NCBI GenBank assembly: GCA_016711345.1
Contig: JADJTD010000001.1
Span: 1,054,001 to 1,118,000, forward strand
Origin: Chloracidobacterium sp.
GTDB taxonomy: Bacteria; Acidobacteriota; Blastocatellia; Pyrinomonadales; Pyrinomonadaceae
Reading direction: 5' to 3'
DNA: 64,000 nt
Shown: piece by piece, positions 50,968-57,212 of the stretch
Numbering within the stretch: the first letter of the stretch is position 1
Layout of the letters: each line of letters begins with the position of its first letter
Position numbers and translations under genes: made by a program
Notes under the pieces: generated by a model
What the model was told of the DNA's origin: nothing
Databases searched by the model: none
The model's input: only the letters and a program-made list of their open reading frames with translations

Positions 50968-51297
50968 TTAACCTTGCAAAGGCAGGCCGTCATAAATGAC
51001 ATTCCATCCATTGCGGCGGCTGGTTCTCAGACTTTTTGTAAACCACTCGATCGCGGCATCGGCGTCGTCGTAGATCTGGACAGCCGGACGATCTTCACGC
51101 GGATCGACGCGGCAAATGGCGGCGCCCTCGGAAGCGGTCTTGATACAGAGCAGCGCGATCATATCGTTTTTCTGCATTACTGCCGTGCGCATTTCGATCT
51201 CGCCGAGTTCGTCGTCAAACTCGTCAAATTCGGCAAGATCCTCGTCAAACTCGTCTCCGAGGTCAAAATCGGCGTCAAAATCAAATTCATTGCTCAT
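50968..51297 (-). CDS. small protein with acidic N-terminus, unknown function
   Basis: 109 residues. The first 35 are almost all Asp, Glu, Phe and Leu (FDFDADFDLGDEFDED). The rest looks like a small folded domain (MIALLCIKTASEGAAICRVD, AVQIYDDADAAIEWFTKSL) ending NGWNVIYDGLPLQG. I do not recognise a family. It sits 10 bp after vanW and 7 bp before coaX, so it is part of the operon. The acidic head may bind a basic partner; that is inference. Confidence 0.75.
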   Translation of the reverse strand: MSNEFDFDADFDLGDEFDEDLAEFDEFDDELGEIEMRTAVMQKNDMIALLCIKTASEGAAICRVDPREDRPAVQIYDDADAAIEWFTKSLRTSRRNGWNVIYDGLPLQG

Positions 51298-51307
51298 AAT
51301 GGCGTAT

Positions 51308-52126
51308 CTACAAACTACACTTTCCAGCTATAAAGTTCAATTCGTACTTCACCTCCGCAAAATTTTTAACGATCATCTCTTCCGCGACGCGATTTCCTGT
51401 TCTCCGGTCGACGATGTCCCGCCAGATCTCGTTCTCACGAAAATTCTTCCCGTTTTCGTGAAGGAAACGATGGTTTTTCTCAAATACGTGATACGAATGC
51501 GGTGTTTCGCGATCAGAATAGATCGCCCCTTTCAAATGTTCGCTAGTCAACCACAGCCTGATCTGAAAAGTGAGATCGGTCGGATTAAAAAATCGCAGAT
51601 CAATGTAGTTGTAAAAAACTCCACAACCGCTGCCGAATGGCAGAACGCGATTGTCATCGGGAAATGGATCAAAGCTGTGATGGTGTCGCTCGACGATCTT
51701 TAGCGGTGTGTGGAGAGTCATCCAATAGAGCAAATTTGAAAGCTGGCACAATCCACCGCCGACGCCGCGGACCACTTCGCCTTGCGACAACTGCATGCCT
51801 TCGACATATCCCTTTTCGGTGGTCGCTTCGCCGACCTGCCGCCAAAATGAGAATATTTGTCCGGGTTTTATCAATATTCTATCGATCGTCGGGCACGCGA
51901 TATTGAGATTCTTGATCTTGTTTTCCTGCAATTGCGGATCCGAGTTTCCCATACGCCGACGGAGCAGCGATTGGTGTTTATTGCAGGTGAAAGGCAAATT
52001 CTCGGTCTCGATCTCAAACGCAAAGCGGCCGGCGAGAGGCAGGTCGGCAACGCGGCGGAAAGCGCGTTTCTGCCAGATGCGCGTGTGATAAAAGATCGGG
52101 TGAATTTCTGACAAACGTCGTTTCAT
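51308..52126 (-). CDS. VanW family protein
   Basis: 272 residues. The VanW core is clear: IKPGQIFSFWRQVGEATTEK, then RGVGGGLCQLSNLLYWM with the conserved GGGLCQ, RHHHSFDP, and YNYIDLRFFNPT. VanW proteins accompany some vancomycin-resistance clusters and occur widely without them; their role is probably in the cell envelope and is not established. No van genes are nearby. No signal peptide is seen. It overlaps birA by four bases. Confidence 0.9.
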   Translation of the reverse strand: MKRRLSEIHPIFYHTRIWQKRAFRRVADLPLAGRFAFEIETENLPFTCNKHQSLLRRRMGNSDPQLQENKIKNLNIACPTIDRILIKPGQIFSFWRQVGEATTEKGYVEGMQLSQGEVVRGVGGGLCQLSNLLYWMTLHTPLKIVERHHHSFDPFPDDNRVLPFGSGCGVFYNYIDLRFFNPTDLTFQIRLWLTSEHLKGAIYSDRETPHSYHVFEKNHRFLHENGKNFRENEIWRDIVDRRTGNRVAEEMIVKNFAEVKYELNFIAGKCSL

Positions 52127-52872
52127 TCGTTGTTGGGTCGTAGGCGTTCAACGTCGCCGGCCTGGACTATCATAACCGAGCCGCCGCTGGTCTTCACTCT
52201 TAGTGCCCCATTTTCTTCGAGACCGTCGGTAATGCCATGGAAAACCTCGTTTTCGAGTGTTACACGGACGCTCTTTCCGCTGAAATATGACGAGCGCCGC
52301 TGCCACTCACCGATGATATTGATGTGTCCATTCTCGCCGTAAAGGATCGCGTACCAGTAGCTTAGGTACTTGGTCAGCGTAGTTTCAATTTCCGCAACAG
52401 CTATTACTCCCGAAAGAGACTCTGCTTCGATGGAAGTTGCGGTGTCAGCAATCTCGTCCGGGAAATTTTGCGATGTAACGTTTATGCCTATACCGACGAT
52501 CACTGCCAAGCCTATAGGTGTTTCGACCGTTTCTGCTAGAATGCCGCAGACCTTTTTGTCGCCAATTAGAATGTCATTGACCCACTTAATATCCGGCTTC
52601 AAGCCAAATTCCGCCAGAGCGTCATATACTGCAACTCCCGTCATCAATGTGATGAGCGGCAGAAAACGCATATCAATTTTCGGGCGCAGTACAATACTAA
52701 AATACAATCCCGAATCCTTTTCAGAGATCCACGTGCGTCCGTGCCGACCGCGTCCGCTGGTTTGCTGTTGGGCAATGACGCACAACCCTTCGTCGGCACC
52801 GAGCTTGGCTTGTTTGGCGGCCTCGGTGTTGGTTGAATCAATTGTGTCGAATCGGAGAATGGTGAAGTTCAT
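52123..52872 (-). CDS. birA: biotin--[acetyl-CoA-carboxylase] ligase, monofunctional
   Basis: Attaches biotin to the carboxyl carrier protein. 249 residues from the ATG at 52872, whose TAATG overlap with egtD argues for it over a GTG at 52887. Motifs: DSTNTEAAKQ, the biotinyl-AMP loop SGRGRHGRTW, the catalytic KWVNDILIGDKKVCGIL and GIGINV. The C-terminal SH3-like domain ends near VMIVQAGDVERLRP. The N-terminal helix-turn-helix of bifunctional BirA is absent, so it is not a biotin-operon repressor. Confidence 0.94.
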   Translation of the reverse strand: MNFTILRFDTIDSTNTEAAKQAKLGADEGLCVIAQQQTSGRGRHGRTWISEKDSGLYFSIVLRPKIDMRFLPLITLMTGVAVYDALAEFGLKPDIKWVNDILIGDKKVCGILAETVETPIGLAVIVGIGINVTSQNFPDEIADTATSIEAESLSGVIAVAEIETTLTKYLSYWYAILYGENGHINIIGEWQRRSSYFSGKSVRVTLENEVFHGITDGLEENGALRVKTSGGSVMIVQAGDVERLRPNNE

Positions 52873-53840
52873 TAGATCGGCCGCCACAGCGAGTCACAAT
52901 AATAGTTGCGACTGTCAAAGAAATTCTGCTTTACCTCAAAGCCGCTTTCATGAGCTATTTCGTCGATCATTTTAAGACTATATTTCTGTGAGATCTCCAT
53001 AAAGATCGCTTCCCACTGGTCGAACTCGAATGTGCGGCCTAGTGCTCCGATCTGCACGCTCTGTTTTTCACGGCTGATCAGAAACGAACGTGCGGCACAT
53101 TCGACCGGGCGATAGACGGCGTAATGCGAAAATTTGTCGAGGTCGAAATCGGCGCCGAGTTCGCGGTTGATGCGCTTGAGCAAATTAAGATTGAACGCAG
53201 CGGTAACGCCCGCGGTGTCGTCATACGCTCTGACGATCACACGCGGATCTTTTTGGATGTCAAAACCGATAAACAGCAGATCGTCCGGATTCATTACTTT
53301 ACGGAGATCGCGGAAAAATCCGAGTGCCTGATCCGGGCTGAAATTGCCAATATTGGAGCCTAAGAAAAGCAATATCTTTCGCTTGTCCGATCCCTGTTTG
53401 AGCGACTCGAGTATGCGGAAGTAGTCGCCGGTTCGCGTTTCGATCTTAAGCGATGGGAATGCAATGGAGAATTTGGTTGAAAGTGCATCTAGGGCTTCCT
53501 GAGAAATATCGATCGGCGCATAGGAAATGTCGGCATTATGCTTGAGAAAATGATCGACCAGCACTGCCGTTTTTGTGCCGTCACCGGCGCCGAGTTCGAT
53601 CAGGTCAAATCCGCCGCCGCCGTGCGCGAATGCGCGAAAGATCGCATCGGTCTGTGTCGAAAATATTTCGTGCTCACAGCCCGTCAGGTAATATTCGGGC
53701 AGCTTCATTATCTCCTGAAACAGCCGCGAGCCTTCGTCGTCGTAAAAATACTTTGATGAGAGTGATTTTGGTGTCGAAGATAAGCCGTGAAGGACATCTT
53801 CGGCGAATGTCGTTAGTTCGGGTGTGGTCGAGCTTTGCAT
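52872..53840 (-). CDS. egtD: L-histidine N(alpha)-methyltransferase
   Basis: Makes hercynine from histidine with three SAM molecules, the first step of ergothioneine synthesis. 322 residues. SAM-binding IELGAGDGTKTAVLVD (about 80-95), then YAPIDISQEALD, LFLGSNIGNFSPDQA and the C-terminal YSLKMIDEIAHESGFEVKQ. N-terminal FYDDEGSRLFQEIMKLPEYY is characteristic of the family. It lies 32 bp after egtB and overlaps birA by TAATG. Confidence 0.94.
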   Translation of the reverse strand: MQSSTTPELTTFAEDVLHGLSSTPKSLSSKYFYDDEGSRLFQEIMKLPEYYLTGCEHEIFSTQTDAIFRAFAHGGGGFDLIELGAGDGTKTAVLVDHFLKHNADISYAPIDISQEALDALSTKFSIAFPSLKIETRTGDYFRILESLKQGSDKRKILLFLGSNIGNFSPDQALGFFRDLRKVMNPDDLLFIGFDIQKDPRVIVRAYDDTAGVTAAFNLNLLKRINRELGADFDLDKFSHYAVYRPVECAARSFLISREKQSVQIGALGRTFEFDQWEAIFMEISQKYSLKMIDEIAHESGFEVKQNFFDSRNYYCDSLWRPI

Positions 53841-53872
53841 AATAAATTAACCGCAGATGAACGCAGAATACC

Positions 53873-55060
53873 TCACTTTACCAGTCTTATTCCTGTAAAC
53901 TGCCATCTTAAATGCGGATGAAAAAAGTTTCTGTATGATGGACGACTGTGGCCGTCCGGTGTTACAGCCGAAGCACCTCGTAAGACCATCTGATTGATCA
54001 TAAATTTGCCATTGTATTCTCCAACCGCACCGGCGGCTTTTTTGAAACCGGGATACGGCAGATATGCGCTGTTTGTCCATTCCCAACGCTTGCCCCAGTC
54101 GAATTTTGAGTTTGCTGCTTCCCATTCGAATTCGGTCGGGAGCCTCATACCTTTCCACTCGGCGAAAGCGGCGGCTTCGTAATATGAAACGTGGCAGACC
54201 GGAGCGTCGGGCGGCAGATCTCTCAAACCGGCAAACGTGTAGTGCTGCCATCCACCCGCGTGCTTATGCCAATAGAGCGGTGATCCGATCTCGTTTTGAT
54301 TGACCCAATCCCAGCCTTCGGAATACCACAGCCTGAAATCGGAATAGCCGCCGGCTTCGATAAACTCGTTAAATTCGGCGTTGGTTATGAGCCGGTCGCT
54401 GATGGCAAAATCGTCGAGATAAACTTTGTGTCGGTTAAGCTCGTTGTCAAAGCAAAATTCCTGGCCATCGTGGCCGATCTCATAGATGCCGCCTGCGATG
54501 TCGAACCAACCACCCGCTACAGCAGGTGGTTCTGACTGTTCCTCCGGTGCATAGTCTTCGCGATAGACGGGGAAAAGCGGGTTGACGCTGAAGGTGTATT
54601 TAAGATCAGTCAGGAATAGTTCCTGATGCTGCTGTTCGTGGTTTAGGCCAAGGATTACCAACTCTCGTAAATCATCGGAAACATCGCCCGATAAAAGATC
54701 ACCCATTTGTTCATCTACATATTTGCGATATGCAAAGACCTGCTTCACAGTCGGACGGCTCAACGCTCCGCGATGATCGCGTGCGGTACGTTTTCCGATA
54801 GAGTTGTAATAACTGTTAAAGAGAAAGCCAAAACTTTCGTCAAAAATTTTGTAATCGGCTGCATACTTTTTGAGGATCATTTCCTCAAAGAACCACGTTG
54901 TGTGAGCGATGTTCCATTTTGGCGGCGATACATCAACCACAGGCTGCGGAATATAATCTTCGATCTCAAGCGGTTCACATAGCCGTTCCGTTTGAGAACG
55001 CACTTCGAGATAAAGCTCTGCGAGGCCTTTTTGGCCCATTGTTTGAAGTCCTGCTTTCAT
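53873..55060 (-). CDS. egtB: ergothioneine biosynthesis protein EgtB (sulfoxide synthase)
   Basis: Iron enzyme joining a thiol to hercynine with oxygen. 395 residues. The DinB-like N-terminal domain has the metal-binding His set (IAHTTWFFEE, NHEQQHQELFLTDLKYTF). The C-terminal FGE-sulfatase-like domain includes HKVYLDDFAISDRLITNAEF, MRLPTEFEWEAA and MVLRGASAVTPDGHSRPSYR. EgtA, EgtC and EgtE are missing from the operon. The related Chloracidobacterium EgtB is known to use cysteine directly, which would make EgtA and EgtC unnecessary here; that substrate choice is an inference. It directly precedes egtD. Confidence 0.93.
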   Translation of the reverse strand: MKAGLQTMGQKGLAELYLEVRSQTERLCEPLEIEDYIPQPVVDVSPPKWNIAHTTWFFEEMILKKYAADYKIFDESFGFLFNSYYNSIGKRTARDHRGALSRPTVKQVFAYRKYVDEQMGDLLSGDVSDDLRELVILGLNHEQQHQELFLTDLKYTFSVNPLFPVYREDYAPEEQSEPPAVAGGWFDIAGGIYEIGHDGQEFCFDNELNRHKVYLDDFAISDRLITNAEFNEFIEAGGYSDFRLWYSEGWDWVNQNEIGSPLYWHKHAGGWQHYTFAGLRDLPPDAPVCHVSYYEAAAFAEWKGMRLPTEFEWEAANSKFDWGKRWEWTNSAYLPYPGFKKAAGAVGEYNGKFMINQMVLRGASAVTPDGHSRPSYRNFFHPHLRWQFTGIRLVK

Positions 55061-55092
55061 TTACTTCATTAAAACAAATTCTGCTCCTAAGG

Positions 55093-55308
55093 TTAAGGTT
55101 TAAATACGTTCCTTATCGGGCTAGGCAGTAACGAGGCCGGATGTGGACGGTTCGCGTTATTGATACGGTTGATCCGCCGTTGTCGGTCCTGACGCAAAAG
55201 CTCTCGAAAATATTCGCTCACCGAGCCAAAGCCCTCTTCGGAAACCCTAATTTCTACAAAATCCAGCCACTTCTCTGGCACTGAAATGTGTATCGTTGAT
55301 CTAGCCAT
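55093..55308 (-). CDS. ParD-like ribbon-helix-helix protein, orphan antitoxin type
   Basis: 71 residues from the ATG at 55308, which has a perfect AGGAGG 6 bp upstream; the ATG at 55323 is upstream of that site. The fold is ribbon-helix-helix: STIHISVPEKWLDFVEIRVS, then GSVSEYFRELLRQDRQRR, typical of ParD/CopG antitoxins. No ParE-like gene follows; egtB starts 32 bp on. It may be a degenerate antitoxin, or a stand-alone regulator of the ergothioneine operon. TGTCCGG repeats lie in its upstream region. Confidence 0.8.
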   Translation of the reverse strand: MARSTIHISVPEKWLDFVEIRVSEEGFGSVSEYFRELLRQDRQRRINRINNANRPHPASLLPSPIRNVFKP

Positions 55309-55433
55309 AAATATCCTCCTCAAAAATTAGCCTGTGTCACAAAATGCGGCAAAATGTCATATCAATTTAGCTTATTTGCATCTGTAAATATCTACAAACA
55401 TTGTGTTTATGCGTTTCACGCAGACCAAAGCGT

Positions 55434-55526
55434 TGTCCGGTCTGTCCGGCTGGTGTCCGGAGCTGTGTGCGGACACCATAATTGTTGATATTGTTGATGT
55501 TACAGTTATATTTTTAGCGTGTCCGG
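55434..55526 (-). promoter_or_regulatory. cluster of TGTCCGG repeats upstream of the ParD-like gene
   Basis: TGTCCGG occurs at 55434, 55443, 55454 and 55520, with an inverted one-mismatch copy (GCGGACA) at 55469-55475. The spacing of the first three is 9 and 11 bp. Ribbon-helix-helix proteins bind short repeated sites ahead of their own genes, so this is a candidate operator 126-218 bp before the ParD-like ATG. The remaining gap to the HEAT gene is A/T-rich and carries no gene I support. Confidence 0.45.
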
Positions 55527-55672
55527 TCATTTTTACAAAAAAAATTGCCACATTTCTACTTTCCATTTCGAATGACCAAATCCTAGCAATATTTGCATTG
55601 GTTGTCAAGATTTTTATGCATGAAACATTACTGATTGCAAATTTAAGCAATAAGTAGATCTTCACCCACTAT

Positions 55673-56608
55673 TTATTCAAATTGAGACAAATTGAGCAGG
55701 GCTTCCGTGCAGATCTCGGCGAGATAAATGTCAGAGGAATTTAGATGGTCTGATAGGATTTGTCTTACCGAAATATCGCCTATTGCTCCAAGAGCAAAAG
55801 CGGCTTCGCGGCGGACATCATCCGCCTCTTTTTTGTTCGATAGGACAATCGTGAGTATCGTTACCGAACTACGAAAAACAGGAAACGAGTGAACCACTGA
55901 TTCTGTTGCAGAGTAACTATCTTTGTATTTTGTGGGCAAAAAATTCTGCGGCGTCTCGACACGCCTCTTTCCTGTGCGAACGAACCGTGCGATCTGGCCT
56001 ATCGAACGTGCCGCTGAGCGGCGGAGGTTCTCGTCATCTTCATTCGGTTTTCTTTTGAGTAGGGCGTTGAGTGCACCAACCGCCGAGACATCACCGATCT
56101 TGCCGAGAGCCGCCGCAGCGACCGACCTAACCGCGCCGCTGTCTTTTTGTAGCCTTTGAAGAAGAGGCTGCACAGCCGAACTGTCACCGACCTCGCCGAG
56201 TGCAAATGCGGCCTCGCTTCGAACAAATTCAGCCTTGTCATTCAAAAGCGGCAATATTAGACGTGCCGCTTCCGGTTTTGGAAGGAACGCGACGGCTGAA
56301 GGTGCGGCTGCGCGGACAAGTTCGTCACGGTCATTCAATGCCGGAATGGCTATCCGCGAGGCATCTTCGGCACTAAGGTTTCGGACCTCGAGAAGAGCAT
56401 TGCGTTTATCTTCGACTGAGCCGTTGGCGATCTTGTTTCTAAGGTCGTCTAAGTTGGATTGGGCAAAGGCGTGAGCGGCAGCGAGAAAGATGGCTGCAAT
56501 TGTTAAAAGAACTCTGCGGCCTTTGCAGTTTGGGGGGAGACGGTGTCCCGCAAAGTCGCAGAGGCCGCAAGGAAGAACCGAGAAAGATCGATGATGAATG
56601 GTTCGCAT
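55673..56608 (-). CDS. exported HEAT-repeat protein
   Basis: 311 residues from the ATG at 56608. The odd first 31 residues precede a normal signal sequence (RRVLLTIAAIFLAAAHAFAQ). HEAT repeats follow: RIAIPALNDRDELVRAAAPSA, FVRSEAAFALGEVGDSSAV, AVRSVAAAALGKIGDVSAV and VRREAAFALGAIGDISVRQ. These form a solenoid for binding partners. The unusual N-terminus is encoded by a palindromic repeat (56512-56563), and no alternative ATG, GTG or TTG occurs between it and the signal core. It begins 6 bp after a small upstream gene. Function unknown. Confidence 0.83.
   Translation of the reverse strand: MRTIHHRSFSVLPCGLCDFAGHRLPPNCKGRRVLLTIAAIFLAAAHAFAQSNLDDLRNKIANGSVEDKRNALLEVRNLSAEDASRIAIPALNDRDELVRAAAPSAVAFLPKPEAARLILPLLNDKAEFVRSEAAFALGEVGDSSAVQPLLQRLQKDSGAVRSVAAAALGKIGDVSAVGALNALLKRKPNEDDENLRRSAARSIGQIARFVRTGKRRVETPQNFLPTKYKDSYSATESVVHSFPVFRSSVTILTIVLSNKKEADDVRREAAFALGAIGDISVRQILSDHLNSSDIYLAEICTEALLNLSQFE
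56512..56563. repeat. palindromic CTCTGCG-type repeat inside the HEAT gene start
   Basis: CTCTGCGGCCTTTGC (56512-56526) and its near-complement GCAAAGTCGCAGAG (56550-56563) form an imperfect inverted repeat. It belongs to the same loose type as the element at 62447-62544. It interrupts or extends the 5' coding end of the HEAT gene. Confidence 0.5.
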
Positions 56609-56614
56609 TATCTA

Positions 56615-56839
56615 CTATGCAGACTGAACATTATGCCTTCGCATATGTTCCCATTCGGTCACTTGGCAGGCGCGGCGGTTTTCGTGAGCATTTGCTAACG
56701 ATAGGATCAGGTCGTCGATATGTTTTGGTTGAGAGCGTGAAGAGGTAAGATTGTCGGAAATATAATTGATCGCAGCTGCATCCTGCCGTGTTAGTTCGTC
56801 GCGATTGCGCCCCGTATTCTCGTTGATTCGGTTGACCAT
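56615..56839 (-). CDS. small hydrophilic protein, unknown function
   Basis: 74 residues from the ATG at 56839 with GGAGG about 8 bp upstream, which makes translation credible; an in-frame start at 56878 lacks such a site. The sequence is charged and helix-prone (NRDELTRQDAAAINYISDNL, QPKHIDDLILSLANAHENRR). It ends 6 bp before the HEAT gene, so the two are probably one transcript. I do not recognise a family. Confidence 0.55.
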   Translation of the reverse strand: MVNRINENTGRNRDELTRQDAAAINYISDNLTSSRSQPKHIDDLILSLANAHENRRACQVTEWEHMRRHNVQSA

Positions 56840-56999
56840 TGTCTTGCCTCCTTTTTTGGGCAGACGGTCGAACCGCACTAAAGCATCAAGTCGCGACCGC
56901 CTGTAAAACTTGTGTAGTGATCATTAAGTTCGTGTTAAATCTCTCCCTTTAATGGGTTTTGCCAGAATATCACTATTTAGGATTTTTTCAAAGGAAAAT

Positions 57000-57028
57000 T
57001 AGACATTTGCCGGGCGTTTATCTACAAT
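57000..57028 (+). promoter_or_regulatory. candidate leuS promoter
   Basis: TAGACA (57000-57005), a 17-bp spacer and TACAAT (57023-57028). Transcription from about 57035 would give a leader of roughly 178 nt containing two hairpins. The rest of the 373-bp gap up to 56840 shows nothing else. Confidence 0.5.
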
Positions 57029-57069
57029 CTGGGTATGACATTCCGGCAAACCAGCCTCGCCCTTAGATA

Positions 57070-57098
57070 GCCGCTCGTCAATTCCTTGACGACGCGGC
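57070..57098 (+). promoter_or_regulatory. first leader hairpin of leuS
   Basis: GCCGC and CGTCAA (57070-57081) pair with TTGACG and GCGGC (57086-57098), interrupted by a small internal loop, with a 4-nt terminal loop. It lies just downstream of the candidate leuS promoter. Confidence 0.4.
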
Positions 57099-57131
57099 GT
57101 AAACTCACAAGTTCAACATTTAGAGTCTTGA

Positions 57132-57195
57132 GTCTTAAGTCTGGAGTCTTAGGTCTTTAAGAACAGCTTTTAACTTAAGACTCCAGACTTAAGGC
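57132..57195 (+). promoter_or_regulatory. long leader hairpin directly upstream of leuS
   Basis: A perfect 18-bp inverted repeat (57134-57151 with 57176-57193) extends by a G-U and a G-C pair to about 20 bp, with a 24-nt loop. Its right arm ends about 18 bp before the leuS ATG, so it could block ribosome access. AGTCTT recurs as a direct repeat in and before the left arm. A T-box is not recognisable. Confidence 0.6.
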
Positions 57196-57212
57196 ATTGG
57201 ACTAATTCAATC

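Noticed and set aside
35675..55308. A toxin-antitoxin pair formed by the PIN and ParD-like proteins
   Set aside because: They are almost 20 kb apart, on opposite strands, and belong to different toxin-antitoxin families.
55372..55665. 97-codon minus-strand frame in the gap before the HEAT gene
   Set aside because: Low-complexity Ile/Thr/Asn composition and no start signal; it overlaps the TGTCCGG cluster.
57035..57212. T-box riboswitch upstream of leuS
   Set aside because: No T-box consensus, specifier loop or antiterminator could be recognised; only simple hairpins are seen.
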